Shown: positions 42,094 through 51,783, numbered from the stretch's first letter. The stretch: DNA of 64,000 nt from Bacteroidales bacterium (GCA_017461285.1 JAFTYS010000058.1:13813-77812), one strand, 5' to 3'. Translations and numbers: made by a program. The notes: generated by a model from the sequence alone, not told the origin.

Positions 42094-43449
42094 TTATACA
42101 AGTCCCTGTGCCATCATCGCTTCGGCAACCTTGATGAAGCCGGCGATGTTTGCACCCTTGACATAGTTCACGTAGCCGTCCTCTTCTGTGCCGTACTTGA
42201 CGCATGCTTCGTGGATGTCAGTCATGATCTGCCTGAGGTGCGCATCCACTTCCTCGCGTGTCCACTTGAGCCTCATGGAGTTCTGGGTCATCTCAAGACC
42301 TGAAGTCGCTACGCCGCCGGCATTGGATGCCTTTCCAGGAGAGTAGAGCAGCTTCGCGCTCTGGAATACCTCGATAGCCTCTGGTGTACAAGGCATGTTT
42401 GCTCCTTCAGCTACGCAAATGCATCCGTTTGCCACAAGTGTCTTTGCCTGCTCTTCGTTGAGCTCGTTCTGGGTTGCGCACGGCATTGCGATGTCGCACT
42501 TCACACCCCATGGGCGCTCGCCAGGGAAATACTGTGCTGTAGGATACTTCTCCGCATATTCCCTGATACGTCCTCTGTATATGTTCTTGAGCTCCATGAT
42601 GTATGCGAGCTTCTCTGCGTCGATTCCGTCCGGATCATAGATGGTTCCGTTCGAGTCAGACATTGTAACGACCTTTGCACCGAGCTGGAGGGCCTTCTGT
42701 GCGGCGAACTGAGCGACGTTTCCTGAACCTGAAATCGCTACTGTCTTGCCTTCGTAGCTGTCGCCGCGTGTCGCGAGCATTGCTGATGCGAAGTAGCATG
42801 TGCCGTATCCGGTAGCTTCAGGTCTCATCGGGCTACCACCCCATGTCTGGCCCTTTCCGGTGAGCACGCCTGTGAATTCGTCGCGGAGTCTCTTGTACTG
42901 TCCGAACATATATCCGATTTCACGTCCGCCTACTCCGATGTCGCCTGCAGGAACGTCTGTGTCGGCTCCGATATGCTTCTGGAGCTCTGTCATGAAGCTC
43001 TGGCAGAAGCGCATCACCTCATTGTCAGACTTTCCCTTAGGATCAAAGTCCGATCCTCCCTTTGCCGAACCCATAGGAAGGGTAGTGAGGCTGTTCTTGA
43101 ATGTCTGTTCGAATGCAAGGAACTTCATGATGCTGAGGTTCACGCTAGGATGGAAGCGGATGCCTCCTTTGTAAGGGCCTATGGCGCTGCTGCACTGCAC
43201 GCGGAATCCTCTGTTCACGCGGATTTCGCCCTCGTCGTCAAGCCATGGGACACGGAAGATTATGATTCTTTCTGGCTCTACTATTCTTTCGAACACCTTG
43301 AGATCCATAAGGTACGGATGCTCTACGATGTAAGGTGCCACGCTTTCGAGCACTTCCTTTACTGCCTGATGAAATTCTTTTTCACCTGGGTTTCTGGCGA
43401 TAAGGTCTGCCATGAAACCGTCTACATAATTCTTTGTGTACTGATCCAT
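42094..43449 (-). CDS. gdhA: Glutamate dehydrogenase (hexameric, NADP type)
   Basis: A 451-aa enzyme that interconverts 2-oxoglutarate plus ammonia and glutamate, the main ammonium-assimilation route in many gut Bacteroidales. GPYKGGIRFHPSVN and the catalytic Lys in LPMGSAKGGSDFDPKGKSD are canonical, as are DVPAGDIGVGGREIGYM and the dinucleotide-binding VAISGSGNVAQFAA. Family length is about 445-450. Upstream is a 16-base perfect palindrome (43490-43505) that may be an operator. The terminator follows its stop. Confidence 0.95.
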   Translation of the reverse strand: MDQYTKNYVDGFMADLIARNPGEKEFHQAVKEVLESVAPYIVEHPYLMDLKVFERIVEPERIIIFRVPWLDDEGEIRVNRGFRVQCSSAIGPYKGGIRFHPSVNLSIMKFLAFEQTFKNSLTTLPMGSAKGGSDFDPKGKSDNEVMRFCQSFMTELQKHIGADTDVPAGDIGVGGREIGYMFGQYKRLRDEFTGVLTGKGQTWGGSPMRPEATGYGTCYFASAMLATRGDSYEGKTVAISGSGNVAQFAAQKALQLGAKVVTMSDSNGTIYDPDGIDAEKLAYIMELKNIYRGRIREYAEKYPTAQYFPGERPWGVKCDIAMPCATQNELNEEQAKTLVANGCICVAEGANMPCTPEAIEVFQSAKLLYSPGKASNAGGVATSGLEMTQNSMRLKWTREEVDAHLRQIMTDIHEACVKYGTEEDGYVNYVKGANIAGFIKVAEAMMAQGLV

Positions 43450-43489
43450 AATCGTGTCTATCTGTATAGGGGTTTATGATTCGAATATC

Positions 43490-43505
43490 TTTGCAAATTT
43501 GCAAA
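43490..43505. promoter_or_regulatory. Perfect 16-base palindrome between gdhA and the AAA gene
   Basis: TTTGCAAATTTGCAAA is fully self-complementary and lies 41 bases upstream of the gdhA start on its template side, in the divergent intergenic region. It has the form of a dimeric repressor or activator site. No known family consensus is assigned. Confidence 0.45.
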
Positions 43506-43543
43506 AATTCTGTCTCAAATCCAAGTGATGAAAGGTTTTTTAG

Positions 43544-43551
43544 TATATTTG
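43544..43551 (+). promoter_or_regulatory. -7 box of the AAA gene (TATATTTG)
   Basis: A perfect TAnnTTTG 26 bases before the start codon; no good -33 box. Confidence 0.5.
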
Positions 43552-43577
43552 TAAATTATCAGTAAATATGTTTTCCT

Positions 43578-46223
43578 ATGAGTTCTACGGGTGATAATTT
43601 TGATTCCTTGCTGGATGCCTGGATTCAGGATCAGCTATATATAAATACATCAGATGCAGATAAGGTTCCAAATCCTGATCCGGTCAAGGTCATTCAGGCT
43701 GATTATGCATTCTGCAATAGCGGTGTGCGGCCTCAGTATATGTCTGACTCACACAGTATGGTATGGTACAAGGGCGGATTTCTCAAGCTGAGGCTGAAGA
43801 TTCTGAATCCGCGCTATCGTGAGTATAGCGAATCGTTTGCGTTCTCTGTTACGATAAAGGTCTACAGGTACACAGGCGGTCTTTTGTCTCCGGTTTCAGA
43901 AGAAGTCTTTGCCGAATATATAGATGAGCCCGAAAATAATGTGGTAGAAAGATATTTCGAACTCAAGGGCTGCAAGGAACCGGCTTCATATCAGGTACAG
44001 ATTTACTCCAATGAAAAATGCGTGCTTGATGAGAAGATATTCATGGTGGATCTCCCCGAACCATATGTGTCTGCCGCGAAGTTCTCCACTCTGTTTCTGC
44101 ACAGGGTAGATAAAGGTAAGCTTGTTGATTATGAGAACCTCGGACCTCAGTATTCTACATTCGATATAAATGATCTCGGATCCGTTCTGTTGGGTGTGTC
44201 ATACGAGATGAACGTAGGAAAGGACAAGGTCGGAGATGATGTCAATCTGCCTCTTACTGTAGATGTGTTCAATGAACAAGGTTATAAGGTGTGGCATGAA
44301 TGTCAGGGAGTCACGATATATGAAATCGAAGGTGTCAGGTATATCTGCGGTTTCTTCGAGATTGGTTCCGATGATTCTCTGCCATGGAAAGAGGGATCGT
44401 ACCGTGTCGATGTGCGTTTCTTTGATGAACTGATGAACTCATGTACTTTTTATGTGGGGTCCAGAAACGTTGAATATCAGTTCAATAAGACAGAACTGGT
44501 GCCTAGGCTCAGTACTGTTGGAAAGAAACATATCTCTGCAGAAAGAAACATGGACTCCATGGAGAAGCTTAACCAGCTGATCGGCCTTGGAAATGTGAAG
44601 AAGAAGATAGATGAGTACCGCAGTGTCGTGATGCTTTCCAACAAGCGTTCGCAGATGGGCCTCCCAGCTGTCAGACCGGTTCTGCATGCCGCCTTCATGG
44701 GTAATCCGGGAACGGGAAAGACGACAGTGGCGAAGATCCTCGGCGCCATGATGAAGGAGCTGGGACTGTTGAGCAGCGGTCATGTCGTCGTAGAGGAGAG
44801 AAGCACGCTGATGGGACAGAACTATGCTTCCGAACAGGAGAAGACCTTGAGCGCTCTTGAGCGCGCGAAAGGTGGCATCCTGTTCATTGATGAGGCATAC
44901 CTTTTATATAAGCCGGATGACCCTAGGGATCCGGGAATGAATGTGATAGAGACCCTGCTTACAGCTCTGGCCGATTCTGAGCAGCAGGACTGGATGCTTC
45001 TTATAGCCGGATATACGGAACCTATGAAGAGGCTTCTGGAGCAGAACGCCGGACTGAAATCCAGGATTCCGGAGCAGAACCGCTTCCATTTCGATGACTA
45101 TACGGTAGACGAACTCATGCAGATTGCAGATCTGTTCTGCAAGCAGAACGGTTATGAGATGTCTGAGGATGCCCGCCGCAAGGTGCTCGAAAGGGTGGAG
45201 CGCGAGTATGGGCTCAGGGACAACAAGTTCGGTAATGCCAGGTTTGTGAACAACCTCTTCAAGATAGAGATTGTGCCGGCATTTGCATCAAGGGTCAATA
45301 AAATCGAAGATCCTACTGTAGAAGACCTTATATTCATAAAAGGAGAAGACGTCTCGACCAGGACAATCTCTGAAAAATTTGATGACCGTTTCGATATGGA
45401 AGGCCTCAAGAGGGCTCTTGCCAGACTCGACGGCATGGTCGGACTTGACAAGGTAAAGGAAATGATCCATGGAATGGTCGATACTGCCATATGGCTTCGC
45501 GATGCAGGAAAGCCTTATTTCAACAGCAGGTCGCTGAAATGGACATTTGCCGGAAATACCGGTACAGGAAAGAGTGCGGTTGCATCCATCCTTGGAGAAA
45601 TCCTCAAATGCATGAATGCTCTGGAAAGGGGGCATCTTGTCGAATTGAATGGGGAAGAACTGGCCGGGATGCCGGCATACAGGCAGGAAGAAGTCATCAA
45701 GGATGCTGTAGACAAAGCTGTCGAAGGAGTCCTTTTCCTTGACGGAGATGCATGGGACAGATCCATGGACCGCGGGCTTGATACAGCTGCGTTAAGGCTT
45801 AAGATTGAAAGCAAGGTCTCGGAACTGCGTGGAAGATGTGCCGTAGTCATCGGCGTATGCAAGGACAGCATAGGTACCATCGACAGCATCATGCTTCCGG
45901 CAGACAGCCCATACCACCTTATGTTTGAAGATTATGATGCCGGCCAGCTTCTGATGATCGTCATGAAGATCCTCGAAAAGAATGGCCTTACTCTTACAGA
46001 AGAAGCTTCAGACCATCTTTCTACATACATCAGTGCAATGAAAAAGGCCAACACCTATGGTCTGGCGTCGGCCCGTACTATGAAGTATATCTCGAACATG
46101 ATCTATGACAAGTATCTGTTCAGGATGAGTCAGTCTCCTGATTCCCCGGTCAATCAGATCATTCTTGATGATGTTGACGAGTTTGTCTGGAAGGAGGCTC
46201 CGAGAAAAACCATCGGCTTCTAG
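43578..46223 (+). CDS. Tandem AAA ATPase with novel N-terminal region (SpoVK/CbbX-like)
   Basis: An 881-aa cytoplasmic protein. Residues 1 to about 310 look like two beta-sandwich domains (KGGFLKLRLKI; YRVDVRFFDEL) with no family I recognise. The first AAA module (about 335-590) has Walker A GNPGTGKTTVAKIL, Walker B GGILFIDEAYLL and the SpoVK/CbbX-like arrangement. The second (about 610-880) keeps Walker A GNTGTGKSAVAS, but its Walker B ends in VLFLDGD, lacking the usual catalytic Glu, so it may bind rather than hydrolyse ATP. Such proteins remodel other proteins. No partner is evident; neighbours are gdhA (divergent) and an outer-membrane protein gene (convergent). Confidence 0.85.
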   Translation: MSSTGDNFDSLLDAWIQDQLYINTSDADKVPNPDPVKVIQADYAFCNSGVRPQYMSDSHSMVWYKGGFLKLRLKILNPRYREYSESFAFSVTIKVYRYTGGLLSPVSEEVFAEYIDEPENNVVERYFELKGCKEPASYQVQIYSNEKCVLDEKIFMVDLPEPYVSAAKFSTLFLHRVDKGKLVDYENLGPQYSTFDINDLGSVLLGVSYEMNVGKDKVGDDVNLPLTVDVFNEQGYKVWHECQGVTIYEIEGVRYICGFFEIGSDDSLPWKEGSYRVDVRFFDELMNSCTFYVGSRNVEYQFNKTELVPRLSTVGKKHISAERNMDSMEKLNQLIGLGNVKKKIDEYRSVVMLSNKRSQMGLPAVRPVLHAAFMGNPGTGKTTVAKILGAMMKELGLLSSGHVVVEERSTLMGQNYASEQEKTLSALERAKGGILFIDEAYLLYKPDDPRDPGMNVIETLLTALADSEQQDWMLLIAGYTEPMKRLLEQNAGLKSRIPEQNRFHFDDYTVDELMQIADLFCKQNGYEMSEDARRKVLERVEREYGLRDNKFGNARFVNNLFKIEIVPAFASRVNKIEDPTVEDLIFIKGEDVSTRTISEKFDDRFDMEGLKRALARLDGMVGLDKVKEMIHGMVDTAIWLRDAGKPYFNSRSLKWTFAGNTGTGKSAVASILGEILKCMNALERGHLVELNGEELAGMPAYRQEEVIKDAVDKAVEGVLFLDGDAWDRSMDRGLDTAALRLKIESKVSELRGRCAVVIGVCKDSIGTIDSIMLPADSPYHLMFEDYDAGQLLMIVMKILEKNGLTLTEEASDHLSTYISAMKKANTYGLASARTMKYISNMIYDKYLFRMSQSPDSPVNQIILDDVDEFVWKEAPRKTIGF

Positions 46224-46244
46224 TCCTAGAACAGGAAGCCGGTG
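46205..46244 (-). terminator. Hairpin at the convergent AAA / outer-membrane gene ends
   Basis: CATCGGCTTC (46211-46220) pairs with GAAGCCGGTG (46235-46244) with one wobble. On the minus strand it is followed by a run of T, so it suits the outer-membrane gene, although it lies within the last codons of the AAA gene. Confidence 0.55.
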
Positions 46245-47653
46245 TTGATGTAGAATGCTCCATTTCCATCCTGCTTGTTGAAGCAGCGTGCATATTCGAA
46301 GGCAACGATGAAGTTCTGGTTCATGATGAACCTCAGTCCTGCGCCTGCAGAGGCGTGGAGTCCGTCCTTGCGTGATGTGTCGATGTACCTCTTGTAGAGA
46401 TCCTGTTTTACTCCTGTCTTGTTTGTCAGGTCATACCCCTTGAATACATGCGCACCGTCGGTAAAGGCGCTGAGGGCGAATGCTATGTTCTGGTTAAGAA
46501 GCTGGAAATCAACGAATCTGTAGCGGAACTCTATGTTGTAGAATCCTGTGTGAAGACCCTGTACCCTGTCAAGCATCAGACCGCGGGTCGTACGGTATCC
46601 TCCGATTGCATCAAAGTCACGCTTGTCTCCCATGTTGGAATAATATGGCATCATGTACCACGGAGTGTTCTTGCCGAGGAATCCCTGATATGCGAGACGG
46701 TAGGCCAGAACAAGCTTCTCTGTTCCGAGCGGAACATACTGTCTCCATGTTGCAGAAATCTTGTATGCCTCCTGGCTTGATCCGAGCCATTTAGGGCCAA
46801 AGATGGCGTGAGCCTCTGCCCATATACCCCTTGTAGGATTGTTTTCAACGTTTCTTGAGTCATAAAGGAGACCGGCTTTGATAGCCGAAAAGAACTGGTT
46901 CGGCTTTTCGTTCGGGTTGATGATGCCCCAGTCTTTGTAAAGGCCATACAATGAACCGTCCTCTACAGTATAGCCTTTCGGAGTGAAGTCCTGGTTGTTC
47001 ACCCAATAGAATGAATAACCTGCCTCCCATTTGAAGTGCTCAGTGATGTCTCCGATGAAGTCTGCCTTGCCGACGAATGACTGCCTGCTGTAGCGGTAGA
47101 AGCCTTTCGGGAACTTTCCCTTGTCAATAAACTTGTTTTCCAGCTTCTGACCTTTGTCCGTGTCGTCATATCTGATGAAATCCGGATTGTCTTTCAGGAA
47201 ATTGTCATCGGCGAATACATAATTGCTCTGATAACCGTTGAATCCATAGAAGTCGAGCGCAGCTTCGTTTGCATACTTTGTGCATACGGATAGACGGACA
47301 TTGTCGAATATCTGTTTGTTGTCATAGTTGAGATAAAGATTCCATGTGCCGCCTGTGTATGCCGAAGCTTCAATGTACCAGGTTGAGTTCGGGTTAGGGT
47401 AGTTCTTGCCGTCACCGAAATTGTAGATGTTCAGAAGGGCTCCGTACTGGAATCCTCGGTCAGCATCGAATGCCACGACCGGGAGGGGACCGAAGTTCAG
47501 GCCTGTCTTAATGATTTCCCCGTTCTCGTTATATTTCACATTCTTCTTTTCCTTCTTCGTCTCCTTGTCTTCTGACCAGGAGTCAGCAGTATCTGCAAAT
47601 GCAGGGATGCAGAGCATCATGGCCGCAATCGCGGTGGTCAATGTTCTTATCAT
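46226..47653 (-). CDS. BamA/TamA-family outer-membrane beta-barrel protein
   Basis: A 475-aa exported protein. A signal peptide (LTTAIAAMMLCIPAFA) and a short charged linker (about 30 residues) are followed by alternating beta-strands filling the rest. These include a GIWAEAHAIFGPKW segment typical of surface-antigen (D15/Omp85) barrels, and the chain ends in aromatic Phe (NTGFLF). No POTRA domains are present, as in the small Bacteroidota Omp85-like group. The role is unknown: assembly, phospholipase-type or transport functions all occur in relatives. Confidence 0.8.
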   Translation of the reverse strand: MIRTLTTAIAAMMLCIPAFADTADSWSEDKETKKEKKNVKYNENGEIIKTGLNFGPLPVVAFDADRGFQYGALLNIYNFGDGKNYPNPNSTWYIEASAYTGGTWNLYLNYDNKQIFDNVRLSVCTKYANEAALDFYGFNGYQSNYVFADDNFLKDNPDFIRYDDTDKGQKLENKFIDKGKFPKGFYRYSRQSFVGKADFIGDITEHFKWEAGYSFYWVNNQDFTPKGYTVEDGSLYGLYKDWGIINPNEKPNQFFSAIKAGLLYDSRNVENNPTRGIWAEAHAIFGPKWLGSSQEAYKISATWRQYVPLGTEKLVLAYRLAYQGFLGKNTPWYMMPYYSNMGDKRDFDAIGGYRTTRGLMLDRVQGLHTGFYNIEFRYRFVDFQLLNQNIAFALSAFTDGAHVFKGYDLTNKTGVKQDLYKRYIDTSRKDGLHASAGAGLRFIMNQNFIVAFEYARCFNKQDGNGAFYINTGFLF

Positions 47654-47674
47654 ATGCTTATTTAAGGTTAAGGT

Positions 47675-48994
47675 TTATAATCTGTAAAAGTCCTTGACGA
47701 TTGATCTGAATCTCTTTCTGAGCTTCTTGCATCTTGTCACCTTGATGTCGGAAACGAATCTGCGCATACCTTCGATATAGTCATGGAAATAACTGTATGA
47801 AGGGATGAAGAGCAGAAGGATACCGAGGGCCACGAACCATGGGGTGTAGCAGAAGGCGAGTGCAGCAAGAGCGGCGAACCATACAATGCCCATTCCGAGC
47901 TTCATTCCGAAACTTACCGTGTTTCTGAACGCTTTGTCCTTGATCATGCTTCTGACTATCTTTTCTGCCACCCACATAGGGAGGCAAAGTACGGCGCTTA
48001 AAATGAAGAATGGGAGTCCGACGAGTGCCGCAAATGACTTGCCTGCAATGTTAAGGGCGTTGTTCTTCTTTCGGAAAGAATACATTGAGATACCGTCTTT
48101 CCTCCTGTATTTCTCGAATTCATTTACGTCTGCAAAGAGCTCTTCCATCTCCTCCGGTTTCTCCTGACATCTGCTCTCGATTTCAGCGACAATCCTGCGG
48201 TTGTCAGCCATGCTGTCGGACAGACAAGTTCCGGAGTTTCCGTATGGTTTCTGATCTGAAGCTATGGAAAGAATCTTCACAAGAGTCCATTTCTCCTTAA
48301 GGTGTTCTCCGTCAGGTATATATGTAAAGAGTTCGGACATTCTGCCGGCAAGTTCCTTACGTAAAGGCTCCATCATCTGGGCCTCGTTCTCGACATTGAG
48401 GGTCTTGACGAACTCTGTCACGTTAAGAGGTTTTCCGTATGTTACAAGAGATGTGCTTCTGTATCTGAAGAAATCTCCGTACTCGATGCCGACAGGGACA
48501 ATATATATAGGTTTGCTGTCTCCGAACTTCGCATTTGCTGCGAGGGCTGCGCGGAAAATGCCTTTGCCGAGAGGTAGAAGCGACTTTTCTGGTCTGTGCC
48601 TGCCTTCCGGGAACATGCAGAATCTTACGTCATTCTCCAGGGTCTCGACTATGATGTCCTGCGTCTCAACATTCTTGAGCACGTTGCGGAGACCGTCTCT
48701 CTGGCGGACCATCGGAAGGATGCGGAGAAAGAACATGATCCTGGCGATCAGCTTGTTGTTGAACATGTCGGCTCTTGCTCCGAATACGGTAGATCCTTTA
48801 TATGAGCGGAGGATGACCAGAGCATCCATCAATGTGTTGCAATGGTTTGCCGCAAGCAGTACAGGTCCGTCAGTCGGAATATTCTCTTCGCCCCTGACTT
48901 CCACCTTTCGGTAGCTGTGTCTGGTGCACCAGTCCACAATGGGTCTCAAAAGCGAGTATCCCAGATTCTTTTCGTATATCTTTTTCTTTGTCAT
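47675..48994 (-). CDS. PlsC-type glycerol-phosphate acyltransferase
   Basis: A 439-aa membrane-associated acyltransferase. The catalytic motif is AANHCNTLMDAL (an H-X5-D form common in Bacteroidota), followed by FGARADMF and FPEGRHRPEKSLLPLGKG. Two C-terminal helix pairs (FAALVGLPFFILSAVLCLPMW; WFAALAALAFCYTPWFVALG) anchor it. It is longer than 1-acylglycerol-3-phosphate acyltransferases of about 240 aa, and the exact acceptor is unknown. It lies 21 bases upstream of the barrel gene and 11 bases downstream of the BASS gene, so the three may form an operon. Confidence 0.87.
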   Translation of the reverse strand: MTKKKIYEKNLGYSLLRPIVDWCTRHSYRKVEVRGEENIPTDGPVLLAANHCNTLMDALVILRSYKGSTVFGARADMFNNKLIARIMFFLRILPMVRQRDGLRNVLKNVETQDIIVETLENDVRFCMFPEGRHRPEKSLLPLGKGIFRAALAANAKFGDSKPIYIVPVGIEYGDFFRYRSTSLVTYGKPLNVTEFVKTLNVENEAQMMEPLRKELAGRMSELFTYIPDGEHLKEKWTLVKILSIASDQKPYGNSGTCLSDSMADNRRIVAEIESRCQEKPEEMEELFADVNEFEKYRRKDGISMYSFRKKNNALNIAGKSFAALVGLPFFILSAVLCLPMWVAEKIVRSMIKDKAFRNTVSFGMKLGMGIVWFAALAALAFCYTPWFVALGILLLFIPSYSYFHDYIEGMRRFVSDIKVTRCKKLRKRFRSIVKDFYRL

Positions 48995-49005
48995 TTCTGA
49001 ATTTC

Positions 49006-49977
49006 TTATTCTTCAGCTACTTCCTTGCGTCCGCGCCATCTCCAGAGTCCAGCAAGGGTGAGTCCGGATATGATGTGCCATACGCCCCACCATGCTGTGA
49101 TCACCAGCATGCCGCCGTTATTTGCCCATGCTCCCGTGTCCGGGAAGATGTTTGGGTTGAGAAGGAGGATGAGTCCGAGACCGGAGTTCTGTATTCCTGT
49201 CTCAATCGTAAGCGTTCTGCGGTCCTTGTATGGGAGCTTCAGCAATGTACTTGTTCCGAATCCGATTCCGAGAGCAAGCAGGTTATGCAGGAGCACGATG
49301 AGGAAAATGTATTTGATGCATGCCAGGAATACATCCATGTTGCCTGTGAAGATGATCACCACCATGGCAATGAAGACTGCGATGGAAAGGTACTGGAGAG
49401 GCTTCTTGAGGATCTTCGTTACTTTAGGAAGGTACTGTCCGCAGAGGATTCCGAGCACGAGCGGAATGCCCATGATGATGAATATGCTCTGGAATATCTC
49501 TCCGAGCGGAATCTCAAGCTCGGGAAGAGATGCTATTCCATGGTTGCCGGCAAAATTGAGATACATCCTGCCCCAGAAAGCGAAGTTCAGAGGGGTTGTT
49601 ATCACGCACGCCGCTGTGTTGAAAGCTGTAAGCGATACCGAGAGTTCCGAATTGCCTCGTGAGAGGGAAGTGATGAAATTTGAAATGTTACCTCCCGGGC
49701 AAGACGCCACAAGTATCATTCCCAGGGCGATCATAGGGGAAATCCAGTGGCCGAAAATCATGATGAGGCACAATGTCAGCGCAGGAAGAAGAACCAGCTG
49801 GCATGCGATGCCTGTCAGGATGGATTTCGGATTCTTTATTATGTCTACAAATGTAGCAGGCTTGATGCCGAGTGCGACGCCGAACATTACGAATGCAAGA
49901 ACGATATTCAGCAGAGTCGAACCTCCGTTCATTGTGACGTTCAGTGCGTCAAGGTTTCGAATGACTTCTTCACTCAT
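49006..49977 (-). CDS. Bile acid:sodium symporter (BASS) family protein
   Basis: A 323-aa protein with ten predicted helices. LAFVMFGVALGIKPATFVDI, ASCPGGNISNFITSLSRGN and the crossover helix NSELSVSLTAFNTAACVIT are the conserved sodium/substrate-binding elements of the BASS fold. ETGIQNSGLGLILL marks the second repeat. Bacterial members transport bile acids, pantoate or other organic anions, and the substrate is not determined. It is the first gene of a minus-strand run and divergent from resB. A choloylglycine hydrolase lies 11 kb away, a suggestive but loose association. Confidence 0.9.
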   Translation of the reverse strand: MSEEVIRNLDALNVTMNGGSTLLNIVLAFVMFGVALGIKPATFVDIIKNPKSILTGIACQLVLLPALTLCLIMIFGHWISPMIALGMILVASCPGGNISNFITSLSRGNSELSVSLTAFNTAACVITTPLNFAFWGRMYLNFAGNHGIASLPELEIPLGEIFQSIFIIMGIPLVLGILCGQYLPKVTKILKKPLQYLSIAVFIAMVVIIFTGNMDVFLACIKYIFLIVLLHNLLALGIGFGTSTLLKLPYKDRRTLTIETGIQNSGLGLILLLNPNIFPDTGAWANNGGMLVITAWWGVWHIISGLTLAGLWRWRGRKEVAEE

Positions 49978-50128
49978 TTTTTATTCAGGTTTAAGAATTA
50001 GTAAACAAAGATACTATTTTTTGCGTTAACGGCAAGTCGTAGTCCCCTTTAATGTGTAAAAGTCGTCTATTTGTGGCAGAATTCCAAATATTTTGTGTAA
50101 GTTTGTAAGCGGACCAGACTATGAGGAT

Positions 50129-50968
50129 ATGGCTTATATATTGATTTTCTTATATCTAGGCTTGTCTCTTGCCATTCAGCTTATGGCAGGTGATTTCCCT
50201 GTCTCTCTCTTTTCCTTCCCTGTAAACATTCTTTTATTAATATTGTGGGCAGGTGTCGTCATCGGTTTGTGGAAAGCCAGACCCAAATCCGGATTTGTCA
50301 GATTCATGCTTTCTCCAGAGGCGACATACCTTGCCATAGGGCTGTTTCTTGCCTTTTGTCTGACAGTCGGGATAACAGGATTCAGATGGCTGACAGGAAC
50401 ATGGCCGTTCGTCGCATTTCTTCTGTATTTCCAGACCGTTCTGGCCTATGTGATTCTGCGAGGCTGGCGCCAGCCGACGGCTACAGGCGCGCGTCTGGGC
50501 GCTGTCAGATGGCGTTTCCTTATGCTCCACGTCGGACTGCTGATTGCAATTGGCTCTGCATTCTGGGGAGCCTCTGAGACCGAGACTAAGATGGTTAAGG
50601 CTTACAAGGGTGTAGAAGTTTCTGAGGCTATCACTGAAGACGGACGTGTCAGCTGGCTTAAATACAGTCTGGTTCTGGATGACTTCAATGTCTCGTTCGG
50701 CAGCGACGGCATGCCTTCCGACTATCGGGCGCAGCTTTCTGTCGGAGATGAAAAGGTTACTCTGCGTGTCAACCATCCGTACCCGATAAGATTTGGCGAA
50801 GACCTGTATCTTTCAGGATATGATACGTTTGCAGAAGAATATTGCATTCTTCAGATAGTGAGGGAACCATGGCGTTATGGTGCGCTGGCAGGAATCGTTC
50901 TGATGCTCTCGGGGGCATTCCTGCTTTTTGTCGGAGGGCCAGACAGAAGAAACAGACAGGTAGAGTGA
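50129..50968 (+). CDS. ResB-like cytochrome c biogenesis protein
   Basis: A 279-aa protein. About four N-terminal helices (ILIFLYLGLSLAIQLMAGDF; FMLSPEATYLAIGLFLAFCL) are followed by a soluble ~100-residue domain (YKGVEVSEAITEDGRVSWLKYSLVLDDF-like) and a final helix (LAGIVLMLSGAFLLFVGG). This matches the ResB half of the system II haem-lyase complex as it occurs in split form in Bacteroidota. ATG at 50129 after GAGGAT was chosen over TTG at 50093. The gene is one base from ccsA. Confidence 0.82.
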   Translation: MAYILIFLYLGLSLAIQLMAGDFPVSLFSFPVNILLLILWAGVVIGLWKARPKSGFVRFMLSPEATYLAIGLFLAFCLTVGITGFRWLTGTWPFVAFLLYFQTVLAYVILRGWRQPTATGARLGAVRWRFLMLHVGLLIAIGSAFWGASETETKMVKAYKGVEVSEAITEDGRVSWLKYSLVLDDFNVSFGSDGMPSDYRAQLSVGDEKVTLRVNHPYPIRFGEDLYLSGYDTFAEEYCILQIVREPWRYGALAGIVLMLSGAFLLFVGGPDRRNRQVE

Positions 50969-50969
50969 T

Positions 50970-51779
50970 ATGATGTGGGAAATGTTCATATGGTTCGGAA
51001 TCGCAGCCGTATTGCTTTCGGCCGCCGGCGCAGTCGCTGCGCTCGGCGCCAACGACCATTGGTCGGTGTCGTCGGTCAGATACCGCCAGCGTCGAAGCTG
51101 GGCGATCGCCTCCACTTCAATGGCAGTGTCCGTCATGGTGGCTTTCATCGTGCTTCTGTGGATCAGCCTTGAACGGCCGCCGCTGAAGACGATGGGGGAG
51201 ACAAGACTGTGGTATTCCTTCTTTGCATTGATTTCCGGTCTGTTCACATATGTCAGGTGGCGCTACAAATGGATCCTTTCATTCTCTACAGTACTGGCGA
51301 CGGTATTCATCGTGATAAACATCCTGAAGCCGGAGATTCACGACCAGTCGCTCATGCCTGCATTGCAGAGCCCCTGGTTCATTCCGCATGTGACCGTATA
51401 TATGTTCTCATATTCTCTTCTGGGGTGCGCCTTCCTGATCGCTGTCTTCGGTCTCTTCAAGAATGGCAAGGACATGCTGCAGGCGGCTGATACTCTGGTA
51501 TATATCGGCACAGCATTCCTTACCTTCGGAATGCTTTCCGGAGCGATATGGGCGAAAGAGGCATGGGGACATTACTGGAACTGGGATCCGAAAGAGACTT
51601 GGGCCCTTGTTACATGGCTCTGCTATATTTTATACATACATCTCAGACTTATGGGAAGAGTGTCGCAGAGGACCTTATGTCTTCTGCTGATCTTCTCGTT
51701 CATGTGCCTGCAGATGTGCTGGTGGGGTGTGAACTATCTCCCGTCAGCCCAGGACAGCATTCATGTTTATAACAGATGA
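50970..51779 (+). CDS. ccsA: CcsA/CcmC-like haem-handling protein
   Basis: A 269-aa inner-membrane protein with about eight helices. The tryptophan-rich haem-handling WWD motif appears as HYWNWDPKETWALVTWL, and conserved His lie in PWFIPHVTVYMFSY and near the end. It works with ResB to export haem and attach it to CxxCH of periplasmic apocytochromes c. The adjacent triheme peroxidase, starting five bases later, is an obvious client. The tail NYLPSAQDSIHVY (VNYLP...H) is typical of the family. Confidence 0.93.
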   Translation: MMWEMFIWFGIAAVLLSAAGAVAALGANDHWSVSSVRYRQRRSWAIASTSMAVSVMVAFIVLLWISLERPPLKTMGETRLWYSFFALISGLFTYVRWRYKWILSFSTVLATVFIVINILKPEIHDQSLMPALQSPWFIPHVTVYMFSYSLLGCAFLIAVFGLFKNGKDMLQAADTLVYIGTAFLTFGMLSGAIWAKEAWGHYWNWDPKETWALVTWLCYILYIHLRLMGRVSQRTLCLLLIFSFMCLQMCWWGVNYLPSAQDSIHVYNR

Positions 51780-51783
51780 TATT

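Noticed and set aside
49025..50029. Plus-strand open frame of about 330 codons
   Set aside because: It is antisense to the BASS gene, and its product is Arg/Ser/Pro-rich without motifs, a shadow of the real gene.
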